From Engraulis encrasicolus (taxonomy: Eukaryota > Chordata > Actinopteri > Clupeiformes > Engraulidae), in the NCBI RefSeq assembly GCF_034702125.1, contig NC_085876.1:248001-312000 (forward strand): 64,000 nucleotides of DNA. Direction: 5' to 3'. The translations under genes and the position numbers were made by a program. This document shows, one piece after another, positions 1-11,539 of the stretch; position 1 is the stretch's first letter; every line of letters starts with the position of its first letter. The notes under the pieces were generated by a model. The model searched no databases, was not told the DNA's origin, and saw only the letters and a program-made list of their open reading frames with translations.

Positions 1-405
1 AGTTTGGTCAATTTCAACATGCAGTTGTAAGGCTCACACTACCCTGGACTTGTCAGTGCCTGAGATTTTTTTTTTCTTCTTCTTCAGCCGTTTCCGAGAT
101 CCTGGTCATTGTAATGGGGGCAGCTCTTTGTTTACATTTCAAAAAAACATTTTTATTTATTCCCAAAAACATCCAAAAGGTTATAAAACATCAGCAGACA
201 ACTAGCAAACAGCAGTACCTTTTGGGAAAATATTTGGAGTTGGCCTATGTTTCATTTTTTAAAAATGTAAACAAACGCTGCCCCCATTAGAATTGCTCAT
301 ATCTCGGAAAGGGCTGAGCCGAAAAATGTGGCATCACCAGGTACTGACAAGTCAAGGGTAGCGTGAGCAATACAACTGCATGTTGAAATTGACCAAACTG
401 TCCCT
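1..405. mobile_element. TTAA-flanked MITE, copy 1 (5' end cut by window edge)
   Basis: Nearly identical to 32176-32585. The 3' end reads GACCAAACTGTCCCT followed by TTAA at 406-409; the first few bases lie beyond the edge. The terminal inverted repeat (AGTTTGGTCAATTTCAACAT and its complement) and TTAA target site fit a non-autonomous piggyBac- or Kolobok-type element. The interior is non-coding. Confidence 0.85.
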
Positions 406-680
406 TTAAGAGGTTAATAGTCACCTTAAACTTCCACAGCACTCTCCAATAACTGAGGTACTGACTGGTTAGGAGCCAGTCTTTAAGACCCTACAGTAGT
501 TGGCCTTGCAGCTGCCCATTCACAAACATTGACATAGATGTCACCCCACAGGACGCAATTTGTGTTACGAAATTGAACTTGTAGTTAATATTACTGTCTT
601 GAGTTTTTTCACATTCACATATCTTAATATAAAGTTAATATTTATGCGATCATGCCAAATGTAATGCCAAATACATTATT

Positions 681-2009
681 AGTATGCTTGCCATGCGGCA
701 AGCATACTATTGTTATTCGACCCGTTTCCCCTTTTTATTTTTTTTTATTTTATTCTTCCGTCTACGAACCATTCGTTTTGAAGAACCGCTCAAGGTAGAA
801 AATCCGTTCAAAGACCGAAACGTTCGGCTTGATAAGACGACCAGGTTTTGTATTTTTCACAGGGGTACCTCAAACTCTGTAGCGCCACCAGCAGGTCAAA
901 GTTGCAAGTACATTACATTCTGTAACTTTTGAACCGTTGGTCAGAATTTCAAAAACTTGGTATCCCTGGAATCCTTGGGCCAACCCGAATCCAATGTACC
1001 CTATGACGTCATTTTCCGCCTGGAAAGTTTTTCCGCCATTTTGAATTTTGTGAAAATCAATAAAAATGATGCCCCGCCCACAAATTTTGACCGATCGTCA
1101 CGAAAATTTTATGAGCGCATCTTCGGACTGAGATACATCTACCCTAAAGGTCCTGGAACGATTGATCAAACCCTCTCCAAACAGGAGCCAATCAAATATG
1201 GCGGCGAAGACGCCAAACAGGAAGTGAGCTTATATCTCAGCAACGGCTACTTGTATCAGAACCCAACTTTATATACATCATCAAGACTATCACCAGAGGA
1301 GACATAACGATTTTCGTGTAAATACGCCTCTAGGGGGAGCTATAATAAGCAGAAATGTGTTTTTGACCATATTGGCCCGTATTGACTTCAAATCATCAAA
1401 AGCTTGGTATCACTGAAATCCTTGGGTCAAGCCGAATCCAACACATACTATGATGTCATATTTATTATCATGAATTTCCCGCCATTTTGACATATTCAAA
1501 AATCAATAAAAATGAAGCTCCGCCCACAATTTTTTGCTGTTTTTCCTACAATTTTAATCAGATCACCATTGGACTATTCTGCACCTATGCTGAAATGTAC
1601 AGATCAATAGCCGAAAGCATCAGCGCACAGCAGCCAATCAAAACTGCCAACAAAGACAAAAACACCGTCCAAACAGGAAGTTAGCTCATTTCTCAGCAAC
1701 ACCTTGACGGATCTTAACAAAAATTCTCAGACATGATCTCCAGTACACCCCGGCGGTACGTACCGAATTCAGTGCAATACGGCCACTGGGGGGCGCTACA
1801 GTTAGCGAAAATGTGTTTTGGTCAATATAGTAGATGCATAACAAGAAGTTAACTCATATCTAGATGGTTAACTGTATGCTGTGTACGCATGAAGGGCAGC
1901 ATATGCATGAAAGGCAACGCATGCATGAAGGACAAGGCATGCATGAAGGGCAACGAATGCAAGACGGGCAAGCATACTCCAGCATTTTCTGTGAGGAAAT
2001 GCAATCTAG
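681..2009. repeat. Unclassified interspersed repeat, copy A
   Basis: It starts with a perfect 11-bp-arm hairpin (GTATGCTTGCC-atgc-GGCAAGCATAC, 682-707), and the same GGCAAGCATACT word recurs at 1967-1978. The part from about 1294 onward is shared with 27966-29323. Both copies end in a small hairpin (GCATTT...AAATGC) followed by CTAG or CTCG and TT, which is reminiscent of a Helitron 3' end, though the class is not proven. A short minisatellite (1888-1965) sits near the 3' end. Confidence 0.65.
1888..1965. repeat. Minisatellite of about 15-bp units
   Basis: Four to five imperfect tandem units of the type GCATGAAGGGCAACG. A shortened version is present in the related repeat at 29243-29275. Confidence 0.75.
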
Positions 2010-3040
2010 TTCAAAATGTTGTAGGTTAATTTATATATATATTATATTCCAGATTTCATTAATGTTAGTCACACCGCAGGATATTTGACATATAAACCTT
2101 TACAGAAATCTTAACAAAAATGTTTCTTCTCATCTAAGACTAATATGAAACATAATGTACAAGATCTTCTTTCATTGACATTTGTTTCTTAAAGGAAAAA
2201 TAACAGTTTTGTAGATTTTTAACCAATGTTACGAAAAAACAAGGCGTCACGTCAACCACCCACGTACAGTTAAATTACAAACATTAGTGAACATTGAAAA
2301 AAAGATCCGACAACGGCCTTCAGGTAGCAGGCTTATGAAACCAACAGAGAGTGGAGAAGGTCTACGAAAATGCATCGTCAGAGAAAGATGTTTGCTACTT
2401 TGCGACAGCACCACTATTTCATGCCTAAACACACGTCTTCATCATGGATAAATGAGCAACAAGATATTTTTTTCCTGCCAGGATTGCACTGAAAAGTAGG
2501 CTACTGCTGTTAAAAAAGGGGTCACGGGTGTGCGGCACCGACGCTGTGCCTGCATCTGTGTGTGGGAGGGAGGGAAGGAGGGAGAGACGCGGAGCAGCAG
2601 AGAGATGAGAGTTAAGAAATAGCACACGATTCTTTTTCAATGTTCTATGAATTTGTTAGGCCTACTGGATAGCCTACATATTAAATGTGCTTAAACATTC
2701 GTTTGTTTTGAAAAAACATGCGTAAAATTCAGTGATGGCTATTCATGCCATATTTTGATCCAAGGTGGCTCAGTGTTGTTGCACTCTCCTAACTGGACTA
2801 AAAGTCATCTGAAATTTCCCTCGCTGCAATGTGCGCATCGCCTTGGTATGAGCTGCCGCTACTCATGGTTAGCTTTCATAAAACACGTTAGGAAGAATCG
2901 GTCGGTTTGCTGCTAGGGCGAGGTGTTAGAAGAAGTAGCATGAAACAAAGTTATATTCCACCTCTGACTTGATATTAAGCAGGTGGGTCTTGAAACCCCT
3001 GTGTGACTGCCTAGATCTCAGGGATGTCTCAGGGCGACCA
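2010..3040. other. Intergenic or intronic DNA without recognised features
   Basis: No exon-like homology or complete transposon was recognised. The short ORFs here have no recognisable domain. gabpb2 should run through this stretch as an intron on the minus strand. Confidence 0.5.
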
Positions 3041-3044
3041 ACAT

Positions 3045-3268
3045 TTTAGAGTAGAGAAGAGTAGTAGAGTAGAAACTGAAGCCAAGAGTAACGAGTAACG
3101 AATGTTTTGAAAATGTAAGGAATAGAAGGTACAGATAATTGTGCGAAATTGTAATGAGTAGAAGTCAGAAGTAGGCAGAAAAAGAAGTATTGGAGTAAAG
3201 TACAGATACCTAAAAAGTGTACTTAAGTACAGTAACAAAGTATTTGTACTTCGTTACTTGACACCTCT
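3045..3268. repeat. AGTA/ACTTAAGTA-rich hAT-type MITE fragment
   Basis: Dense AGTAGA/GTACTTAAGTACAG words end in ACTTGACACCTCTG. They resemble the elements at 4105-4677 and 38612-39196 but are diverged, without a clear left end or target-site duplication. Confidence 0.55.
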
Positions 3269-3385
3269 GCAAGCTCCAAACATTTTTCAATTTTCAATCC
3301 CTCTCTTTGACCAGCATTTCATTTAATTGGGTTTTTTTTGCACTTGAAACTATTTGTCTTTTGGGAGAAAACACTGTGGTCTTAC

Positions 3386-3556
3386 CTTGCTGTCCATTTT
3401 GCATAGTCACAAGGAAAGGCTGTGACAAGCCGCCAGTTGTCTGTAGGTTTCCGTGCTGATCTGTTACTATGGTGATGACCCTTTGACCCCCCTCACCGAC
3501 CATTTGTTGGATGCTGGAGTCCAATGTGTTGGCTGCAATGGTCTCCTCCGTCTCCC
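3386..3556 (-). CDS. gabpb2: gabpb2 transactivation-region exon
   Basis: A minus-strand exon of 171 nt behind a TCTCATCAG acceptor, beginning and ending in phase 1 with a GTAAGA donor. It encodes [37 protein letters not shown] and [14 protein letters not shown]. The [16 protein letters not shown] and QPF-VT-DGQQ motifs are characteristic of the GABPB glutamine-rich activation region. It joins the exon ending at 14744 in frame. The downstream part with the C-terminal coiled coil, which mediates dimerisation of GABP beta, was not found in 1-3385 and should lie beyond the left edge. Confidence 0.9.
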
Positions 3557-3831
3557 CTGATGAGAACACAAAACATTAGACTGTAGTGTACAAAGGATTG
3601 AAATGCATTAAAATGTAGGAAATTAAATCTCAGAAATAAAAACCCCAGACCCCTGCCAGTTGGCAAGCCTACCCGTTATCAATAAAAGTAATTACTTGAC
3701 AGTACACTCCAATTTTACACGCTTTTAATTGTATTCACATTCATTGTTTTTTAAATGGTATGGCTCTCACAAAAATGTGTTTTGAAAAAATGGCTCTTTA
3801 TGGCTCTCTCCACCAAAAAGGTTACTGACCC

Positions 3832-3872
3832 CTGGCCTAGACATTAGCTAATTAACTTTCCTCACTTCTGAT
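3832..3872. repeat. 40-bp direct repeat, copy 1
   Basis: CTGGCCTAGACATTAGCTAA and the following TTAACTTTCCTCACTTCTGAT recur at 9464-9505. In both places the sequence follows a CCCCTG transposon-like end. Confidence 0.8.
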
Positions 3873-4104
3873 TGGTCACACTTATGCCGGCTGCACACTG
3901 GGCAATACGGTCACCACATCACTGGAGTGGTCGCCACCTAGTGGACACCATATTACCTCAGAAAAACTCCCGCAAGCAAGGTCTAGTAGTGGCTGGTTTG
4001 AAACATGGCGGACGGAGCAGAAAATGCCACCAAACTTCTTTCTTTGAACACTAGAAACGCTTCGTTTCACTATTTTGTAGTGTGTTACTGATAAAGATCA
4101 TGTG

Positions 4105-4677
4105 CAGAGGTGGAACGTAACTAAGTATTTTTACTTCGTTACTGTGCTTAAGTAGTTTTTTCTGGAATTTGTACTTACTTGAGTAAAAATAAAAATGCAG
4201 ACTTTTAATTTTTTTGACAATTACTTGTACTTTCTACTCCTTACATTTCTAGAAGAAGACCTTGTTACTAGTTACATTTATCCTAGGTTTTCCTGTTATC
4301 TTTCGTGGATATTTGAGTAGCCTCAGCTGCGGGCAGGGAGGCGGGACCAAGCCCCACTTCCTAACACCCAGACACCCAGACAGAAAAGATACTTTAAAAA
4401 AACATAAACAGGACTCCATAGTCATGTTCAATTAGAACCGAAAACCATTGCAGAAACTTTTTCCTATTGGATCAAGTAGGCAGATATGGAGAAAGACAGC
4501 CATTGCGCGAGTAGGCCTACTTGTACTTTTGTACTCAAGAAGTACATTTGAAAGTACTTAGGACTTTTACTTCAGTACATTTTCGGTGTACAACTTTTAC
4601 TTTTACTTGAGTAATTTTTTCGCAGGGTACTTCTACTTTTACTTAAGTACACAACTTCAGTACTATTTCCACCTCTG
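4105..4677. mobile_element. hAT-type MITE (CAGAGGTGG family), copy 1
   Basis: The ends read CAGAGGTGGAACGTAACTAA and the complement of CAGAGGTGGAAATAGTACTG. A perfect 8-bp target-site duplication ATCATGTG flanks it at 4097-4104 and 4678-4685. It is 573 bp and non-coding. Confidence 0.93.
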
Positions 4678-4854
4678 ATCATGTGTGAAAAGTATTGCTG
4701 TGTTTTAGGGCTGGGCGATTCACCCTGAAAAAAAAAATCTAGATTTTTTTCATTAACAAACTCGATTCACGATTCACGATTCGATTCAATACCCCCCCCC
4801 CCAAAAAAAAAGAAGAAGAAAAAAAAACTTGAGCTCTCTAGGCCCCTACGTGGT

Positions 4855-4862
4855 TGTGTGTT

Positions 4863-4895
<33 letters not shown>

Positions 4896-4925
4896 CAGAG
4901 AGACAGACAGAGAGAGAGAGAAGTA
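4855..4925. repeat. GT/GA low-complexity tract
   Basis: A run of GTGTGTG followed by GAGAGA and GACAGAGA repeats. Confidence 0.85.
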
Positions 4926-5013
4926 GGCTCTGTTTGTGTGGCGGTGCCTCTGGTGTGTGTGATTGAAGTCTACTCGGACTGGACCAGTTTATATGGACAT
5001 GGGGTAGCCTATA

Positions 5014-5345
5014 GCAGGGGTTTTCAAAGTGGGGCCTGGGGACGCCTGGGGGCCCGTGAGAGGATGCCAGGGGGGCCGTGGCAGATTGGCAGGGAAAATA
5101 TAGTTTTATAATAGCCAAAATAAACCAAAATTAGGCTTAAATCCCAGTGGAATCATTTTGTTCTTTACAATATTTATGTATTGTGCTTTCTGTAGTACCT
5201 GAATGGTCTTAGGAATACACAAACTTTATCAAGGTGTGAAACTGGGTGCACAGAAAAAAATAGTGTGGCACGTCCCATGTCAGGGGGGGCTTGGCTGGAA
5301 TCTACCTGTATGTGGAGGGCTCATAGTAAAGTTTGGGAACTCCAG
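5014..5345. mobile_element. Probable hAT-type MITE remnant
   Basis: It begins CAGGGGTTTTCAAAGTGGGG and ends in a diverged complement (AAGTTTGGGAACTCC), the form usual for CAGGGGTTCTCAAA-type fish MITEs. No clean target-site duplication was found. Confidence 0.5.
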
Positions 5346-5918
5346 GCCAAAATAGCCTAATGTAATTTTATCTCAGAACATTGCTAATAGAAATGACCAA
5401 TTGGGATTACATTGAAACATCTCAGAGAAAGAAAAAAAAATGTGAGGGGTAAACCCTCAGGCACTGTTGAGATTTGTGACATGCCATCCATCCCCACAAT
5501 ATATTAATGATGCATTATAGTGCAGATGTATGGAGGCTCTTGTCCCAGGTGAACAAATTTAGCAATTGCCTGCTGGTTTCCCATCAGAGCCCATAGTAAT
5601 GCGTCTAAATACATGTCGATGCATCTGAACACTGCTGCATTAACACAGAGAAAACATTTTGGAGCAACACCCTAAAACAATGCTTACTTCAAGACTGTAA
5701 CGTTTGCAAGCCAGAGTAGATTAGATATCGCGTTTCATGCATTTAATCAGACATCAGCGCATTCGCACGGTAATTTCTCCGGACTGCTTAACAGGCGGTA
5801 AAACTCTCGGCGAAGTTTACCGATATCGACGCTATCTTTACTGACATGTCGCGTTCAGACGCGGTTATTATTACTTTACCACAAGTCTCCTAACTAGTCC
5901 CGTCCGAGTAGGGCTTTT

Positions 5919-6011
5919 TAGAGAGAGGGAGAGAGAGAGCGCGAGAGAGACCGATTGCTCCGGGTGCTTGGGTGTGTGTGTGTGTGTGAGCGAGAGAGGG
6001 AGGGAGAGAGA
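5919..6011. repeat. GA/GT microsatellite cluster
   Basis: GAGAGAGGGAGAG-type repeats around a GT run, inside the outer hAT element. Confidence 0.85.
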
Positions 6012-6192
6012 TTCCTTTCAACTCACATGATGGTTAGGATTATACAGACGAGGAAGCAGCGCATCCAAAACTTTAAGCACATGTTGAAAACCTATCTTCT
6101 CTGCCGAATGAATTGGAAGCATATCGTAGTAGGTAGTTCTAGGCTAATTATCCGTGACTGCTTTCCACCTTGCTCCACTCTTGTGGTAGGGG

Positions 6193-8203
6193 CAGTGGCG
6201 TAACTATCGGTAAGCAGGGACTGCAGTTGCTTACGGGCCCACGAGTTCTCAGGGGCCCCTTTGCGGACGCCTAGTGGGCCCCCATTGGTACTTGGGACTA
6301 GAATGTCTCTGCACACGCAGAAAATTCCCCGTTAACTCTTCCAATTAACAGGCATTGACCGGACCGTATTTATATCACAACAGATGCCACCGTCCAACAT
6401 GATGGTGTGCCGTTAAAACACGACACCAATGGCAAAGCCATGCTACTATTAATACTGTGCTAATAACTGTGTTTAGTTCATTAGACGGTTCTTTAAAAAT
6501 GCAGTCATATAATATGTTTCAAACCACAATAAAGATCTGAAAAGAACGATGTATTTCAGCATTTTATTGTTTTACACTATGGCTTGGAATTATGGGTTAT
6601 GGGTTATGATGAACTGATTGAACATGTTACGTAGCCTACGTAACGTGCGTGCATACAGGAAGAACTTTGGTGCAACGTGCAAGACGTCACATCACGACAT
6701 AGAAGAAATCTGATCATATTATCTAAACTTTAACAATGTGTTGGCGACGATGGATAACAAAAAGAAGCACAGGAGTGGATTTCAAAAAAGAAAATGGAAA
6801 GAGGAGCTGCTGGAAGAACTGAAAAAACTTCCGAAAATAAACTCCTTTCAAAGAGCCGCAGAGGGAAAGGTGGACGTTGTTCCTGCTAGCTACAGTGAAG
6901 ATTGCGACCAAGAAGAGAACTATGGACAGAGGGGGCTGTGAAAGTATCTAGCCCCCTTGTTGTGCTAGAAGCAGGGGGTCTGACTCTGACAGTGACAGCT
7001 CGTTTACAGAAGATGACAACCTGGCCGGCTCAACACCGACGAGGGAGCACCCAACTGATATGGGACATTTCCCCGACAGCCTTGATGCAGACGTGAAAAG
7101 GGGAAAGGACAAGCAAAACAATGTTAGCACGCCACATATCCAGCTTGCTAGCCGCGGTGCGTGTGTTGAACTGTGGATTTAAGTCAATTGGAATAATTGC
7201 GAGAAGCCCTGAGATCAAGACAGCGTTTTATGGTAAGGTAAGGACATTTGGTTATTAATTTTGCCGGCCGTGGCATAATGAGTTGGGTTTATTTTGCCTG
7301 GTGCGATTGTTGTCACAAGCCTGAAGTTGTCACAAGCCCGTTTTGAAGTGTGTTTGGCTAAATGTTATTGCGCTATGTAGACGGACTCGGATGTTGTAAC
7401 ATTCTTTTTTCAAATTTCGTGCGCTTTAAATCTGTACCTGTGCTCGTCATGTTCTGCTTTTACATGTCTTCATGAAGACTTTGGAAAATCTCCATATATG
7501 GCATTTCAATGCAGATATGCCAAAACGACAGAGGAGTAGGCTACTGCACATTCGTTGAAGGAAGGGGTGGTGCTTGAAAAGAGATCGGTTGTAGTTATGC
7601 ATTTGCGTGAATGTTTCACATAGCCTACATTTCAGACACAAGCTTGCAGCTAGTGTCAATGTATTTGAATGATTAGTACTGTGCCTAGCAATGACTGCAT
7701 ATCTATCTGAAAGACTAACAATTAGTCTCTTGAGTTTCATTTTGGCAACATAGGAGGACTATAGTTTTAGTGGGTTCCTGGATTGGTCTGTCGCGCGTCT
7801 GTGTGGTCACTTTGCAGGTGTAAAGTGAACGTTTTAAATGCACTCAAATACACTGAGGTTTGGCTCGTCTGATTTTTTCGGGTTTTTATGATTACTGCCT
7901 ACGTCTGCCGTCACCTAGGCCTACGTGTTTTCGTGGATGTGTAGCGGTATACCAAATGTGTTTTCATGGACATGCATGGTGTGCCGTCAGCATGTTTTTG
8001 TTTATGTGGTGATGCGCTGTCATCAAATTTCCGTTCAAGGTGCGCTGTCACCATTTTTCTGTGTGTGATGTGTGATCAATACTACTAAGAGAAGTGCATA
8101 ATTTTATGTTCCTTTATGTGACCTTTATCACGTGTTGTACTTTATATGGGGCCCACACAGATAATGTTGCTTACGGGCCTATTGCTGTGTCGTTACGCCA
8201 CTG
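6193..8203 (+). mobile_element. hAT element (CAGTGGCGTAAC ends) with transposase N-terminal relic
   Basis: The ends CAGTGGCGTAACTATCGG and the complement of CAGTGGCGTAACGAC are flanked by 8-bp duplications GGTAGGGG (6185-6192) and GCTAGGGG (8204-8211), which differ at one base. It carries the first part of a transposase ORF (6750-6941), while the catalytic region is not recognisable in the remainder. It is nested in the older element at 4706-8652. Confidence 0.88.
6750..6941 (+). pseudogene. hAT transposase N-terminal fragment
   Basis: It reads MDNKKKHRSGFQKRKWKEE, then LLEELKKLPKINSF. This is the basic KKKHRSGxxKRK...L.KLPKITSFF leader found at the start of ZMYM-like and TTF-finger hAT transposases in fish. 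Translation continues into an acidic/serine segment that shifts frame after 6941. No RNase H-like catalytic domain or dimerisation region was seen before the right end at 8203. It is therefore an internally deleted element or one whose later exons are too diverged to recognise. Confidence 0.65.
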
Positions 8204-8660
8204 GCTAGGGGTAGAGTAGTTTGTTTAGCATTTTCTCCGCGAGATGTTTTCGTTTCAAATATTCAAACATGCCTGTAGTCCGGCTGCTAGACGTACAGCT
8301 TACGTTATGACAACACTGTCATTCACAATTTACAAAGTGGTAGGTTGTTTGGTATTCATCATTGGCAAAACGATAGGAGGCAGTGTCACCTTTTTTTGAA
8401 CAGGAGCCCGTATTCCTCACCCGTTTCACTATATTTCTGTCAAACCATTTCACTCACCACGTTTGTTTGTGCATGTAATGGGGGAGGAGACACAGAGAAT
8501 GCACTAGGTAGACATACGTCCTCGCCAAGTGGCGAACGTAATGCAATGCGCTGTGCGCTTGGATACATAAACTGACAGATGATTAAAAAAAACAAATCGA
8601 TTTGACTTTCAAACTCGATTTTAAAATCACATCGATTTTTTGCCCAGGCCCACTGTGTTT

Positions 8661-9182
8661 GGTGATGAATTTGGTTTTCGTAATTTCGTATCAAATCATA
8701 ACTGCTTGTTTTCTTGTTGTTTTCTCCACCTATCTAGTGTGGATTATATAATGATAAATTTTGAACATTGTCGCCGTTTTTAACTGCTTAAAACAGCTTG
8801 TCTATTCATTCTTTAGAAGATCCGCGGGAAATCCTAAAGTGTTTATCATCACCATAGCAACAGCTCTCTTTATCTTCCGGACGAGTTGAAATATTTGAAC
8901 GTATGCAGAGGCTCTGGGATGCAGACTTTCTTCCGCACCGGACTGTCCGGACCCCAACCGCATACGGAATGCGGTTCTCCATAGACAATGAATGGTTAAC
9001 GGTCAAACCGGATTCGTATTACCACATGTAATGTGCAGGGGCCTTGAGCTGTAAATATGGAGTACGGCAACAGTGTAATGTACATAATGGTTCAAACTAT
9101 GCAAAATCAAGCATTGGGTTGTTGACCAGGCCATGGTGTTAGCTGCCATGGCAGTCAGGTAGTCAAATATTAGCAGCTTCTT
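8661..9182. other. Intronic stretch, nothing recognised
   Basis: No exon of gabpb2 and no clear repeat boundary is seen. Confidence 0.45.
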
Positions 9183-9470
9183 AGGGGTAGGGAACCTTTT
9201 TCATACCAGGGGCCACTTCCAATTCCTCCAAGGGTCATACTATGAACACAAACCAGGATTTCCCCTTTCACTTAAGGCCTATATTGAGGCCCCAGCCATG
9301 TTTTAAACAGACCCCACGTTCTCTAGGTCCCCTGAACAAGTTATAACTTCATTGTATTGCAAATGTAATTCCTAACATTCCTTTTACAAAATATGTCATA
9401 CTTCATGTGAAGCTGCATAACATTCAAATTAACGGTATTATATTATAATACACAGGTTCCCCACCCCTGG
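9183..9470. mobile_element. Probable hAT-type MITE (GGGGTAGGGAACCT family)
   Basis: The left end TAGGGGTAGGGAACCT and right end AGGTTCCCCACCCCTG are inverted copies. It abuts a 40-bp sequence that is also present at 3834-3872. No 8-bp duplication was found. Confidence 0.6.
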
Positions 9471-9505
9471 CCTAGACATTAGCTAATTAACTTTCCTCAC
9501 TTCTG
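9464..9505. repeat. 40-bp direct repeat, copy 2
   Basis: Near-identical to 3832-3872. The two copies bracket about 5.6 kb of nested elements. Confidence 0.8.
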
Positions 9506-10066
9506 ATGGTCATATTCAAACAAGGCACCTTTTCTAAAGCATTCCAGTTCTTCCCAACTCTAGCTGCTTCCTTCTTTGCAAGCCACCACCACACCAGATA
9601 CTTGTTATGTACAGTATAACTTGGCCTCGTCTACTCTTTGTCATGTTGTCTTTTCATTATAACGATACACTCAACTTACGATTCGATTCGTATCACAATT
9701 TTGGACCAACGGTTCGATATACCCCACGATTTCTGAAATGTATCTCATTTGAAGCTTGGAAGCACGATCACATCATATTATATGGCTGTTTTCTGGAATG
9801 AAGGATAACAAAACTTGGAAAGGGCGTATCACCATACTGCCTCCTTACATCAGGATACAGTATCGTGACTGAGTATCACGATTTCTCGGTTCAATCCAAT
9901 ATCCAAGCTGGCTCCGGATCCAAGCTGTCCCCATCAAGGAACAACTAAAAAAAATTAACTTCTCCAGGTTTTACTCTAGTTTTTCGTCTAACTTATCCTA
10001 ACGACTAAAGCAATTTGTGTTACTTTTGTTTTCACTCTTACAACTACACAAACACATAGGCTAACT

Positions 10067-10457
10067 CTAGCCTCGCGAGCCATCCTACGTACTTCTGCCA
10101 AAGAATTGGCTCCACTACTGTAGTATGGCCGTGCTTCTCTGTGGAGTGCCTGTAGCAGTAGAATTTTGATCGCAACGCCCCTCCCAGAAAACAGCCAATA
10201 ATCGAATACGCCCCCCACGTGGGGGCGAAAGGGGGAGGACGCTCGTGACAATGACGTACACATCTGCGCCAGAGCCATTGGTCTGCGCCATGTTGTTGTT
10301 GAGTAACTGCCAGCGATTGGGTGAGAGGTGTCCAATAATTTCAAACCATAACTGAGTGCAAACTTCCTGCTTCCTACAATCGCTTCAGAGCAAACAAATG
10401 CCAGACCATAAATACGAAATGAAATGGTAGTATTATGGGATGGTCAGGACCAGGCTA
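10067..10457. mobile_element. TIR element with GGCTAACT duplication
   Basis: The ends TAGCCTCGCGAGCCATCC and the complement of TAGCCTGGTCCTGACCATCC are flanked by the 8-bp repeat GGCTAACT (10059-10066, 10458-10465). The interior is non-coding and the element is hAT-like by target-site length. Confidence 0.8.
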
Positions 10458-10465
10458 GGCTAACT

Positions 10466-11227
10466 CCCCCACCAACCTACCTATTTTTCGCACCGAATTC
10501 CACTCGACTTTAGTTTAGCCTCACCGCAAAGTCAACTTCAAACACTAAACCAGCTAACACTAATCGCTAGAGGGTGCTAGAGACTGATGAGTAGTTCTAA
10601 GGACTGTCCTATTCAAATGCATGGCGCGCACAGATTTTATCTATTAAATCGTCATTGCAACTTTCTAGAGTTCTTGTGGGTCTTTTGGAAATGTGTACTT
10701 GAATCTGTTATTATGCCAAGTCCAATGGTGTAAGTTGTTATAGTTTGAATTATGAGGAAACGATCTTTCAAGACTGGCAAATGACACTGGCAAGCAGCAT
10801 TTTACTGTAGGGGTTAAGCTCCCTAGGTTAGCTTAGCCTGCTAACTAGCGAAATCACAAACATAGTCATTTCAAACTGTGAGCTGTAATTTTAAACTGTT
10901 AAGCTGAACTGGGCATGGTAATATATGACCATGCATGAAGAGGAACACCATCTGTTCAATTTCAGGTGAATCCATCTTAGCGTTTAGTGTTGTTGTCATA
11001 GCTCCATTCATTGTCAATGGAGCCTGTTAGCTTATTAGCTCTCCTTACAAACACAGGAAATAGGTTTGTTTACAGTTCAGAATCAAACTTTGCTGACATT
11101 ACTATCCATAGACAAAAACACACTGCCCAAAGTATAGCATTTCTTTAATTTGGAGCTTATTAAAATAAAATGCTTGTGGTTGATCATGCTGGCTGACACA
11201 GCCCTTTATGTAGACAAGTCCTGACTG
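10466..11227. other. Intronic stretch, nothing recognised
   Basis: No exon-like homology or repeat termini were recognised. Confidence 0.45.
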
Positions 11228-11498
11228 AGGTGCTGTTTCCACGTAGCAGAACATTTTTTAGCAGGGTATTTTTTTCTCCTGTTAGGTGTAAACGCAACAT
11301 TGGATAAAAATAAATCCTCCATTGTAACGAATGCGTTTCAGCCCCCTAAACAGGATATTTTTTTCTCCTGCTTTTTATACCTGGATTTTAAATATCTGCT
11401 GCGTGGAAACGGAAGGCCAAAACCAATGCAAAACCAATACAACCAGGAGAAAAAAATATCCACATATAAAAATATCCAGCTACATGGAAACGGCACCT
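11228..11498. mobile_element. Foldback MITE (AGGTGCYGTTTCCA ends)
   Basis: The left end AGGTGCTGTTTCCACGTAG and right end (complement AGGTGCCGTTTCCATGTAG) are inverted copies with internal ATATTTTTTTCTCCT repeats. A 3-bp duplication (TGA) is possible. Confidence 0.7.
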
Positions 11499-11539
11499 GA
11501 GTCTGCTCACGTTTGGAACCCAGCGTCGTCTGTCATATC

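Larger units (their letters stand above)
4706..8652. mobile_element. Older hAT-type element hosting a second hAT
   Basis: The termini TAGGGCTGGGCGATTC and the complement of TGGGCCTGGGCAAAAAATCG are flanked by the perfect 8-bp duplication CTGTGTTT (4698-4705 and 8653-8660). Inside are GA/GT low-complexity tracts, a MITE-like stretch at 5014-5345 and the complete hAT at 6193-8203. No transposase of its own was recognised. Confidence 0.8.

Noticed and set aside
1888..1965. CRISPR-like spaced repeats
   Set aside because: Units are contiguous, degenerate and about 15 bp without spacers, in a eukaryotic repeat.
1..3385. C-terminal coiled-coil exon of gabpb2
   Set aside because: No QQLLKKEQEAE-like coding segment was found on the minus strand, so it is probably beyond the left edge.
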